Source of the DNA: Cryptomeria japonica
Lineage: Eukaryota; Streptophyta; Pinopsida; Cupressales; Cupressaceae
DNA length: 64,000 nucleotides
Assembly (NCBI RefSeq): GCF_030272615.1
Contig: NC_081412.1
Location: 19,199,932-19,263,931, forward strand
Reading direction: 5' to 3'
Both the position numbers and the translations under genes were made by a program. The notes beneath the pieces were generated by a model. That model saw only the letters and a list, made by a program, of their open reading frames with translations, made no database searches and was not told where the DNA came from. Of this stretch, positions 1-10,424 are shown one piece after another (within the stretch, counting starts at the first letter, position 1; each line of letters opens with the position of its first letter).

Positions 1-365
1 ATGCATCTCATAGAAGTTTGCATACGAGACACTTAGGGAAGTGTGCACATATGGATGATGTATGTAAGAGAAATTCCACCTTTTGTGGTTTATCTTGTTG
101 TTACATTCCACCTTCTTTGGGTGATCCATCTCTTGTGGAATATTTTATTATTTCTCATACCTACCCTCACCTACCCTCGTTTCTTATTGAGCCACATGTC
201 ATGATTTTGTGCTCACATATCCATATGGCCTTGCCTTTATAAGCATGTTCATCTACACTATATGTAATGATCAAGTAATGATCCAGTTGATAGTATTTGC
301 ATCTTGATTAGAATACAGTTTATGATTGTGCTCTAGATCTTGGCTATATTTGACAAATTATTACA
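1..365 (+). repeat. Left (5') LTR of small LTR element, truncated by window edge
   Basis: Position 1 onward aligns to 2286 onward with few mismatches, so this is the direct-repeat partner of the LTR at 2232-2675. About 54 bp of its start lie outside the window. A short stretch present in the right copy near 2590-2640 is missing here. It ends in TTACA at 361-365, directly before a primer-binding site, which fixes the boundary. A TATA-like CTTTATAAG lies at 235-243. Confidence 0.85.
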
Positions 366-378
366 TCGTATTAGAGCC
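366..378 (+). other. Primer-binding site (initiator Met tRNA), degenerate
   Basis: TCGTATTAGAGCC matches the common plant retrotransposon primer site TGGTATCAGAGCC at 11 of 13 positions and starts directly after the LTR. It sets the element on the plus strand. Confidence 0.75.
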
Positions 379-2222
379 AATGGAGTGCCATTGGTTTACT
401 AATTGAGAGAAATTTGATGTAATTTGGGGTATTGCATTTTGAAGTTTTCTATTGCAGGTTATTATTGAAGCTTGTTGGGTCAAATCTGAGGTCACCATTG
501 GATTGAAGAGGTTCAAGAAAGTAAGAATTGTTTTTTTTCGTCCAAATTTAACATTCGAGGCCAAATGTAGAGTCGTTTGAAGGTGGAGGGTGGTGAGTTG
601 TCCTAGGAGCGATCTACAATTTTGAAGAATTATTGGCAAGATCCGTCATCGCCATCACGTTCAGAAGGTCCAAAAACCCCAAAATTGCCTATTCATTTGT
701 CCAAATCGGAGCCCATCATTTTGAAGTGAAAAATTCCCCCTTTGGTTGTATGGACGTTGCAGGTACAATTTGATTTAAAAAAATTAAAAAATTAATTTTC
801 TACGTTTTTGATAAATTACAGTTTTGCTTTTATTAAATTCATTTTTCATAAAAAAATTGAAATATTTATTTTGGGGGCTTTCTATTTTTTTAATTTTTTT
901 TTAATTAAAATTTTGAAAGGGGGGCAGGCCTACGGGTACCATAGGGCACTTGCGACCCATAGGGGGTCCTAGCGGCACCCCATAGGGGTTTTTGTTTTTT
1001 TAAATTTCTTTTTCATTTTTTAGTCTTTTTTATAATAATTTTTATTTAATAGTTTTTTAATAAGTTTTTTAAATATTAAAAAATAAAAAAATTATTATTA
1101 TTTATTATTTATTTAATTAAGTTTTTTTAATATTAAAAATTAAAAAAATGTCTTTTATTAATTAATTAATAAAAAATTAATTGAAAAATTAAAAAAAAAG
1201 TGTGGTTTTTTAACTTTATTTTTCATAAGGGTTTTTCTTTTCAAAATTAAAAAGTATATTCTTTATTATTTTTAATAATTTTTTTAGATGTTTTTTTGAA
1301 CTTTTAATTAAGTTTTTTAAACAAAATTTTCATCTAATAAGCAAAACTGAGAGCACACTTTTTTCTTGTCCACCTTTCTACCTGTTTGCAACGTTCTCCA
1401 ACTGACAACCAAGTGAGAACCGGGGGGGGGGGGGGGGCAGTTTGATCGTTCACATCTTACGACATCTTCATTTGCAGTCTTCTACATGACATCATCTTCA
1501 TGTTTCCATATTTGCATTGTCATGATGTATTCTCTTGCATGAGCGATGTTGTAGCGCACTAAAATAAAGTGTCACACCTCTTTGTACTCTGTCATTGATA
1601 ACATATTTGATGTAATCGTCTTGTACACTATAGATTAGGAAATATCTTGTGAGACTTGGTGCATGACTTCAGTTGAGACTTGGATTGTACACATTTGTGC
1701 AAGACTCCCATGAAACTTTGATTGTACCAATCTACCATTTTTTGAGTATCCAGTTGATTCACAAAGCAAGTTGTCTCCATGTCTGATCTTTATTTTGTTG
1801 TAGTGAGTGATTCATTGTCATCGACATTGGTACTTGGTTTTGTCACACTTCAACATTCTTGGTGCAACATTGGCTCTATTTCTTTCTAATGAGGACGTAT
1901 TTTGGTCAACATCATTGGACCACCTTTGCACAAGATTTTACTTTGAGGGGGGGCTTCATGGTCTCTCTTCTTCTCTCTTATGGGGGAACTTTTTCTTCAC
2001 ATGAGGTTTCGTTCTTCTCATACATCATTGAGAGCATTGTGTGCTTTCATCTATCTTTTGGGAGGGAGTTTTTTCCCATTGGATTTTTCTCTCTTTCTCC
2101 GTTTGTGAGAGATTGCATTGGTTTGTGTGCATTTGCATTTGTACATGGGTACCTAACATGACCTAGTAGCTGGGACCCATCTTGCATTGTTAACTTGAGT
2201 CTACATTCCCTAAGTTGCACTT

Positions 2223-2229
2223 AAGGGGG
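2223..2229 (+). other. Polypurine tract
   Basis: AAGGGGG followed by CA sits immediately before the TG that starts the right LTR at 2232. This is the expected place for the plus-strand primer. Confidence 0.7.
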
Positions 2230-2231
2230 CA

Positions 2232-2675
2232 TGTTGCTATAAATTATGTCTCATAATTACACTTTACTGAAGTTGACTTAAGATAATGCATCTCATAGGA
2301 GTTTGCATATGAGACACTTAGGGAAGTGTGCACATAAGGATGATGTATGTAGAAGAAATTCCACCTTTTGTGGTCTTATCTTGTTGTTACATTCCACCTT
2401 CGATGGGTGATCTGCCTTTTGTGAAATATTTTATTATTTCTCCTATCTACCCTCACCTACCCTTCTTTTTCATTGAGCCACATGTCATGATTGTGTGCTC
2501 ACATATCCATATGACCTCACCTTTATAAGTAGACTCATCTACATTGCATGTAATGATCTAGTTGATAGTATTTGCATCTTGATTAGAATACATGTTTATT
2601 CTTATAAAAAATATTGTCTCTCTTTGTGCTATTCATTATGCTCTAAATCTTGGCTATATTTGACAAATTCTTACA
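2232..2675 (+). repeat. Right (3') LTR of small LTR element
   Basis: 444 bp starting TGTTGCTATA and ending TTACA, matching 1-365 from its position 55 onward. It has CTTTATAAG at 2521-2529 as TATA candidate. The flanking AGATT at 2676-2680 is the expected right target duplication, but its left partner is outside the window. Confidence 0.85.
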
Positions 2676-4030
2676 AGATTACATAGACAATTGATTGTAT
2701 TCAACAAAAATAAACTAAAACATAAGTTCGATTTTGTATTGTTTGTAGTTATATGAAAGTTGTTTTATAGAACTCTGATTGATAGATGTATGATATTTTG
2801 TTATTGTGTATGAAGTGTTTGAAAGAATGACATTTTATGGAATTGTCTCCAATCTATTGGACACTAATCAAACTTTCACATACATAGGAATTTCTAACAT
2901 ATAAATCTTCATAGATTTGAATGAATTGATATCGGAGATTAATAATTGATCTCTATATGGAAAATTATTTTATTTGCCAAACATATTAACACTTATGACT
3001 TCCAATATGTTTGATTGCGAGACATTATTTTTGCCATTATTTTTCAATTTTAAAGTTATAATAATTCTCATTTGATTACACTACTACAATTGGATTGTTG
3101 GTCTAATAAGCCTTAGGAGTATAGTTTGGCATTTGTCTCTTTGACTACAAGTTTAGTGCTCTCCATGTTACTTAATTGTAATATTGGGAAAATGCTACAT
3201 CTTACAAAGTGTTTCTATTTTCTCTTAAAGTGAAAAGAGAACTTATTTTATATTTAATTCCGAGTCGCACGATCAAACTTTAATTCCAAGTCGCACAATC
3301 AAACCCTCTACCTCTAATTTTTTATTATCTTTGATTCAAATACATACTAAAAATAGACTAAAATTTTTCCTAATTCACTTTCCACACCTCTTCCGCGTAT
3401 TCACAATTTGAATGCTGGGAACTAAAGCTTGAAAATACCTGAATAAAAAGTACTAATGTCGGCCACAACAAATTTACAAACGGAAAACCAATACGAAGTG
3501 ATAGGTAAGGGAAGAGCACCAGTAGCTGTCATAGCTAACTTCACACACCCACAGATCCTAACGGTACATCGGATTTTGATTTATTTATTTTAGTTGTCTT
3601 CATATGGGACTTAGCTGCTTATAGCTATTGATCTGACTTCTGGGTAGAAACTATGCATGATGTGGAATCACTTATGCGCACAAAGGTCAAAAAGTACACA
3701 TTTCAAAGTGTCGCCTGATACCTAACTAAAGATGTTCCAGTAACCGTCAACTCAAAATCGCTAGTACTTGTTGGCAAATGTCCCAATAATGGTGCACAAA
3801 TGTTCCAATATTGGTGCACAAATGGGACAAATGTTCCAATAGTGGTACACAAATGGGCCAATTAATTACAAAAAATGATAGGCTATTGGTACAGAACTAA
3901 TTTATTAATGATGTTTTCGTTATGACGGCTATTGAGAGATCAACATGACAATAAGGTGACAGTTATTAGAACTATGTTATCTATTGATGCTCTTCCCCTA
4001 CCAAATTTACAAATGGAAATCCCCAAACTG
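2676..4030. other. Low-copy non-coding stretch
   Basis: No convincing reading frame. Short local duplications occur: two copies of a 23-bp AATTCC(G/A)AGTCGCAC motif at about 3256-3303, and three copies of a roughly 30-bp unit containing GTTCCAATA and GTGCACAAATG at 3773-3863. It reads like host intergenic DNA rather than a recognisable transposon. Confidence 0.6.
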
Positions 4031-4039
4031 CAGTTATAA

Positions 4040-4745
4040 TCCGTAAGGAATTAATCGCATATCTCCACCACATGACATCAGTCGTGAAAAAAATTATAGG
4101 GCGTAAGGAATTAATCGCATATCTCCACCACATGCATTGAGTCAAAAAGCTGGCGACTGGCACTGAAAGAAAATCTCTGAAGGAGATCCTCCTCTGTCAT
4201 AACAACAGCTGTTTGAAAACGCTGCTCATTCACGGGGTTTCCTTAGCTTATCTTGCATGTGATCAATGGTACGACCCTGCACCGACACGTCCATTAATCG
4301 TGTATCTCCACCACTTGCATTGAGTCAAAAAGCTGGCGATTGGCAATGAAAGGAAATGTTTTCAGAGAACAGTGAGGAAGAGTGCAGTACGTAAAAATCT
4401 CTGAAGGAGATCCTCCTCTGTCATTACAGCTATTTGAACACTGCTCATTCACGCGGTTTCCTTAGCTTAAGTTGCATGTGATCAATGGTACGAGCTTTTT
4501 GATCTAGGTACCTTTCAAAAAATGTACAGATTCAAGTTAAAAAACTCGCGACTGGCAACGAAAGGAAATGTATTCAGAGAATACTGACGAAGGGTGCAGG
4601 TAAAATCTTTAAAGGAGAGTCTCTGTCATAACAGCTTTACTTTTCTGAAACAAACATCGAGATTATGGATCAAACATTGAGTCAAAAAGCTCGCAACGGG
4701 CAATGAAAGGAAAAGGTCACATCTATTGACAGGTCGAGTAGTTTT
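4040..4745. repeat. Degenerate segmental tandem repeat (unit about 150-200 bp)
   Basis: The block with TCTCCACCAC, GAGTCAAAAAGCT, CTGAAGGAGATCCTCCTC, CTCATTCACG and GATCAATGGTACGA occurs at about 4110-4275 and again at 4293-4497. Shorter partial copies lie at 4525-4650 and 4676-4715. An extra half unit with GTAAGGAATTAATCGCATATC occurs at 4050 and 4102. Copies differ by internal deletions: the first lacks about 40 bp that the second has. No coding frame runs through it. Confidence 0.75.
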
Positions 4746-5932
4746 CGTTATAACATTATTAGAGCACTGTTAATCTGACAGACGGTACAAATCAGTATTT
4801 TTCTGAAATGATATTATTATTCTTTTCACACAAACGGAGGAAAGAATGGAAAAGTGTGACCGTTTGAGCAAAGCTTGAAAACTTCCAGGAAAAAGCGACA
4901 AGATTTGAAGGATGTTGTGCGTACAAAAGAACGTGAATGAGCAGTGTTGGGACAACTTTTCAGGGGAAGATGCGACTACTTTTTAGTGGAAGTTTGCTGT
5001 ATACAGTTGTTTTCGTTTCTTAAATAAAAGAAAGGAAAAAAACTTGATTAGGTCTATAATTATATACATTAATATATATATTTTAAAATATTTATAATTT
5101 GTTTTTTAATAATATTTAAAGTGTTAAGGATAATATTTGAATTTTGTAGTGGAGCTTAGCTTAAGAGTTTAAGCTCCAAAATTTACAAAAAATAGTGATT
5201 GCATGAGTTTAATAATTTAGATGCATATTAAGTTCAACAAAATATATAAATATAAAATGATAAAAAAATTATTTGGTGGAAATTTAAAACTTCCAAATGA
5301 TTACCAAGTGAGAGAAAATTTCTTAAGTAAACTATCCCATACCACCAAATGGGTTTGACTTAGGAGAACCAAACCCATTCGTTGATTGAATCAATGAAAT
5401 CCTAAATGTTGTCTTCAGAGACCATCTTGATTCATTCAATAATAAATATGATGAAGTCAATGAAGATCTTTTGTGAACATTTTGATGTACATCTTATGTA
5501 TCATATTGATGTTGAGGTTTGTTCTTTTGTGCATTCTTATATCAACAAGAGCATCATATATTCTTAGACCATAAAGACCAGATTTGCTTACAACCAAGAG
5601 AAGTTGGACATCATCTCTGTGTTCAGCGGCTCAAGAGTTTTTCAAAGACTGGAACAAGGTTTTACAATAAACATGAAACAACTTATATTTATACATAATT
5701 CAAGGTTGTTGTAGTGGGAAATAATATTTTGTGTGTATTCTACAGAAAAATTACTTATTTGCATTGTTCATAAAACAATATGGTTTGCACTTGAACAATA
5801 AAAGGAAAACTAATATTCTAGGTTCTTAATGTTCCCATCAAATGGAGTGTAGGATGTTAATGAAATTTTTATTCCTTCAATTTACCAAAGTTCAATACAA
5901 ATATTTTTCATTTAAGCTTTGTGGTGACTTGT
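4746..5932. other. Non-coding flank left of element A
   Basis: AT-rich stretch with no reading frame above 61 codons and no recognised motif. It was contiguous with the DNA now at 24953 before element A inserted, as the ATTAC target duplication shows. Confidence 0.6.
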
Positions 5933-5937
5933 ATTAC
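5933..5937. other. Target-site duplication ATTAC, left copy (element A)
   Basis: ATTAC directly precedes the LTR terminus TGATGC at 5938 and is repeated directly after the outermost LTR terminus at 24948-24952. Confidence 0.85.
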
Positions 5938-7324
5938 TGATGCTCTACAAAATAGGGAAGGTTAGCAAATGACAAACAACACAAGACACAAGAAAATCAT
6001 TAGTGTTAGTCAATCAAAAACTAATCTAAACAGACATATCAAAAGAGATACTAAAAACATGATAACATATTTAACTAAAGAAGCAAATATGATGAGGCAT
6101 CTCCAAATACCTCCTAACATGCTCTTAGCTCCTTCTCCCTTGTTCCTCTCCTCTCCAAGTTCCAAAATGGTGTAGCTCTCAGCAACTTTTTGCACTATGG
6201 ATGCTTATGGAAGATTGAGATTTGAGTATTTTGCTCTAAATGTAAAATGAAAAGCTAAAATACTAGATGATATTAAAATGATTGATTTTAACCCAAAATA
6301 ACAAGATTTTAGTTGGCTATGCTAAATGCTCTCTAAAATGCCTATAGGTTAAATGCATACAAGTTTTCGGGATCTGGATTATGAAGAAATGGGCTCTATT
6401 TATAGGAAAAATGAAGCAATGGATGGTTGAGATTGATCAATCTCAACAAGGGTCAAGATTGAATGATTTCAAATCTATGTGAGGGCTTTCAACCCAATCT
6501 GAAGATGACAAGTGTCAATGTGAGATAGGTTGAGAGGAGAGGGAATAAGCATTAAATGCTTGACATGACTTTGGGAGTTAAAGTCAAGGTTAATTGAATG
6601 AATAAACTCTTTATTCAAAGAATAAAAGCTTTTATCCAATGGATAAACTCTTGTGCAAAGGTAAGAGGGATAACTATGGTCAAAGCAATAAATGCTTAGG
6701 GGGACAAATTTGAAATAACCATAAATGGTTATGTAAGAGTCATAAATGGTCATGTAAGAGCCATTAGTGGTCTTGGAAGACTTTGGGGGTTAATTTGTTG
6801 AACACACAAAACATTAAATGCTTTTCAAAGACTTTTGAAGTCTTTGAGAAGTGACTTCATTTTGCTTAGGAATGTGACAATAATTAGGGGATGGATTAGG
6901 CTATTTAGGAAGGGGTTAGAAGAATCTAGAAGGGGATTTAGGAATGCAATTGGATTTGGTGGGTGAGGGAAAATAAGATTTTATTAAAATAAAAATTTAT
7001 TTATTTCAATAAATATGTGCAAGTTGCATTTGTAGGAAAATGCAAGTGGGGGGGATAATGATTTAAATAAATATTTTTATTTAATTTATTTAAAAGAAGA
7101 AAAGAGGATTTTAATTAAATAAATAGATTTTATTTATTTAATTGATTGTGAATTTGATTTAATGAATTAATTAAAATAAATTGAATAATTTATTTAATTA
7201 ATAGAAGAATGTTTGGGAATAAATTAATTAAATATTAATTTAATTAACTGATGGCTAGTAGATTTTTAATCAACTAAATAGCGAATATTCATTTAATTAA
7301 GCTGGACAGATTTGTGTGACTACA
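5938..7324 (-). repeat. 3' LTR of element A
   Basis: Direct repeat of 23025-24253. Read on the minus strand it starts TGTAGTCACAC and ends GAGCATCA. It is 1387 bp long and holds about 130 bp (around 6463-6595) that the right copy lacks. The minus-strand TATA box CTATAAATAG is the complement of 6396-6405. The block at 6980-7290, upstream of that box on the minus strand, is dense in TTAATTAAAT-type AT repeats. Confidence 0.9.
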
Positions 7325-7335
7325 TTTGCCCCTCT
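7325..7335 (-). other. Polypurine tract of element A
   Basis: Minus strand AGAGGGGCAAA directly before the TGTAGTC start of the 3' LTR. It confirms that the element reads on the minus strand. Confidence 0.85.
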
Positions 7336-7634
7336 TTGAGACGGTGCAGTTTATCGCGTCGTTTCAAAGAAAGAAAAACTGGTGTGAAGAAATGCCCCAT
7401 AAAATATAAATTTAATGGGTGGTATGCCCCCTCGAGAGATGGGCCGATTTTTTTTGAAAAATCGGGCGATCTTTCAAAAAAGAATGAAAATTGGTAGGGT
7501 GTTAGAAGAGAAGAAGTGACCAATATGGGTGAAAAATAGAAGAAATCGGGGGAAAAATGGAGAAATGGGGGGGCTCGGGAAGTTCACGGGGACCACGACG
7601 GTGAGCAGGGGGAAGTTACGGTGACGGCGAAGGG

Positions 7635-7641
7635 TATAAAT
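7635..7641 (+). promoter_or_regulatory. TATA box of the antisense PMD gene in A
   Basis: TATAAAT lies 104 bp before the ATG at 7739, in GC-richer DNA just inside the polypurine tract. Element B has TATAAAA 81 bp before its equivalent ATG. This supports a dedicated internal plus-strand promoter; transcription itself is inferred. Confidence 0.6.
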
Positions 7642-7738
7642 GGGGTGAAAGGGGTGAAAACATGATCATTTGTGACCGCGACCAGTGTGAAACCAGAGCT
7701 CTGATAGTGACCTTTTGGAGGAGCGAGCAGCAGTCAAG

Positions 7739-10424
7739 ATGCCGATATTGATTATCGAGCACAGATTTGAGCGAGTTTGACGGTTCCAGCGACCAGATGA
7801 CTACGGACCAGCAGTACGCAAATTGGAATTTTGAATTTTTATGCATTTTTGATAGGCTTTTTACTGAGTCTAAGTCAAGTCGGAGCAAGAGCGCTGAAAC
7901 TATGTTTTTGGCGCTTTTGCTCTATGAACTAGCGCTATGGTGCCGCAATGGCACTATTGGCCTATTGTTTGAGCACTTTTGAAATATTTTAGCGCTATTG
8001 TATGCATGTTTAGGCGCTATTGATCAATAAGCGCTATTGAGGGCTTATTTGAGCGCTATTGATCTTGTTTGGCACTACTGTGTATTTGTTTTAGCGCATT
8101 TGTAGTTTGAGCGCTATTGGACAACTGATTGAGCACTTTTGTTAGGGTTGTAGTGCTATTATTAAGAAACTAACGCTTTTGTTGGTAAAATAGCGCTTTT
8201 GTTTTAGGATAAAGAGATGCCCTAGTTTGGATGAAGAAAATCTCCTGATGCCAATGATGAATGGATGACGATGTGAAGTGGGAGTTGTTTTGAATCATAG
8301 TAGTCTGATAAGACTTAGGTCATTTGTTAGGAGAAATACCAATTGAAGTCTACGTGGCCATGATTGCTTACCTGTTGAGACCCGAAAATACTTGATCAAA
8401 GTATCTGTTGATAGTCTAGGTTTAAACTTAAGAAAGTTTGAAAACAAAACAACTGATGGTGAGTGATGAATGTCCATGTGCAGGAGGAGCTAGACGTGTT
8501 GCAGTTACGCGAGAGACATCCTGCAACACAGGGGTTGCGAGATCGATTGACAGAGGCAGAGATAGATTGTATTGTTGCTACTAGATTGTATGAGGTGATG
8601 CACATGCCAGTGATTCAGATGAATCATGGTTTGATCACAGCGTTAGCCGAGCGGTGGCACAGCAAGACGTGCACCTTCCATTTGACACAAGGGGAGATGA
8701 CAGTGACCCTAGAGGATGTGTGGCGCATCCTGCAGATTCTGATTCAGGGGGAGCTGGTCACATATGACAGATCCTGGGGGACCCTTGCAGTTCAGAGGAT
8801 TTTTGATGAGGACGTTTTTATTGATGATGGCTCGATTGCCTGGGAGAAGATAGTTGCATTATATGAGCCTCTACCAGCAGTCTTATCAGGTATCGTGGGA
8901 GGACTTCTTTGCCCAGACAGACGATCACATGGTTTGGCCATGGGATGCGGGCAGGTGATCGAGATGATGATTATCGAGGGGACCTGATTTGCGTGGGGGC
9001 CGTGCATGCTGGCGCACCTGTACCAAGAGTTTCATGAGGTAGTTTACTAGGGGAGGGGTTTCTTAGCAGTGGGAGTGACGCTGCTGCATATTTGGGCCTA
9101 GGAGCACCTACCAGTGACTCGACTAGTGAGTCTAAGATTCTGTGCAGTAGATCAGCCGTATATGTTCATGTATAGCGGCATGATGAGTCAGCCCCACCTG
9201 GGGAAGTTAGAGTGGTGGCAGCGGGCACTGGACGATTTGGATGCAGTTATATGGCGACCATACCTGGAGTGTGAGCCATGGGATGATGATGCAGAGGTAC
9301 TGCCTTATGTTTTTATGACCCGATTCTTCATTGGGAGGACGTCATATCATGTGGAGAGATAGGTACCCGGGAGAGTGCTGAGACAGTTTGGACAACAGCA
9401 GGGACTGCCTAGTGGATCAGGGGAGTATGCTCGGGTGATTCAGGAGAGGTATGCATGGGGCCCAGTGCTACCATATGATCAGGCACTAGCAGAGTTTCAG
9501 ATGCTATAGGCGAGACCGTGGGATATACGATCGAGGGTCATGGATCCAGGAGTATCAGATGAGTATACACAGTACCGGGTAGCGCACCCGATCCTACGGA
9601 TATCCGATCTAGTAGAGTCAATCTCAGATTTTGAGGATGAGAGGGGATGGAGACGGAGGAGGGCAGGAGGTCAAGGACCGAGGGCAGGTGGAGGAGGTGG
9701 AGGAGAGGGAGGAGGAGGTGGAGGAGGTGGGTTGGGGATGCGGGTTTAGTGGAGAGGGAGAGGTGGACTATCTCTATGGATAACACAGGGACCATTGATA
9801 CAGGGAGGAGTTCGGCTGGGTGGGAGGGGGATGGAGAGGGATATCCCGATGGACAGAGGGGAGGGAGCTACTGGAGAGGGTGCTACAGGTGAGGCGGCTA
9901 TGGATACCGAGGAGGGAGCCACTGGAGATCTTCGAGATCATATGATAGCACATTTGCAGACCCGGATAGAGGATTTGGAGGTGGAGGTGGTGGCTAGGGA
10001 TGTGCAGCTATTTGCACAGGAGTCAGAGCTGGCGGTGGTGCTGTAGGAGAGGGATAGTGCAGTGGAGAGATTGGCAGAGCTGCAGGAGAGAGTCCGGATT
10101 GGAGTAGGAGCACAGGGCCCTACGGGGGAGGTGATGAGGGAGATGCAGCGAGCATAGGCAGAGATAGACTACGGGCGGGGTTTATATGAGTAGGTGGTGC
10201 CAGTTAGTTAGCGAGCTCTTAGCTATTCTCAGATGCGGCAGGCCAGATCAGAGCGATCATAGAGGGTGTAGAGCAGTGGGGGTGTGATGGGTCCTCTGCG
10301 GAGGGAGAGATCAGGGGATGCAGGAGTGAGTGGGGGTTCGATGAGGCCTCCACAGAGAGATGGATCAGGTGGTGCAGGCGCTAGTGGGGGAGCAGGTGGC
10401 GATGGTGGTACAACATCTGGCTAG
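7739..10424 (+). pseudogene. Two-exon PMD (plant mobile domain) gene carried antisense in element A
   Basis: Exon 1 is 7739-7813: 25 codons from ATG, starting MPI and containing HRFERV, ending at a GT donor. The intron is 7814-8483. Exon 2 runs from the AG acceptor at 8483 to a stop at 10422-10424. Exon 2 stays in one frame and carries the PMD family signatures: LAERWHS, GEMTVTLEDV, RIL, later GGLLCPDRRS and a W-RPY motif near 9262. A Gly/Arg-rich linker follows (about 9640-9745), then a charged coiled coil (about 9925-10120). PMD proteins include Arabidopsis MAIN and MAIL1, nuclear proteins acting in transcription and silencing; other copies ride on transposons. Here about a dozen in-frame stops (first at 7778, then 8985, 9048, 9099, 9360, 9507, 9747) break it, with no frameshift that I can see. 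It faces the element's pol convergently. Confidence 0.8.
7889..8200 (+). repeat. AGCGC motif array inside the PMD intron of A
   Basis: About 17 copies of GCGCTATTG or GCGCTTTTG and decayed forms (GCACTATTG, AGTGCTATT), almost all on the plus strand and irregularly spaced at 10-35 bp. The decayed forms fit CpG to TpG or CpA change. Confidence 0.8.

Larger units (their letters stand above)
1..2675 (+). mobile_element. Non-autonomous small LTR retrotransposon (LARD/TRIM-like), left end cut
   Basis: Two direct-repeat LTRs, a primer site and a polypurine tract enclose about 1.85 kb without a gag or pol reading frame. The longest internal frames (65-100 codons near 1807-2161) show no retroelement motif and look like chance. 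The internal DNA contains a GC-richer block around 925-990, a very AT-rich block at 770-1330 and a G run at 1423-1436. Such an element would depend on proteins from an autonomous relative. Which relative is not evident, since neither copia nor Tat LTRs here resemble it. Confidence 0.8.

Noticed and set aside
1807-2161. Overlapping small frames of 65 and 100 codons in the small LTR element
   Set aside because: No domain, low-complexity composition, and no conserved counterpart; chance frames in T-rich DNA.
7889-8200. CRISPR-like or tRNA-like repeat at the AGCGC arrays
   Set aside because: Spacing is irregular, the word is short, and the context is a plant retroelement intron; no cloverleaf or spacer structure.
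9538-9795. 85-codon minus-strand Leu/Pro-rich frame
   Set aside because: Complement of the Gly-rich linker of the PMD gene; composition explains it.
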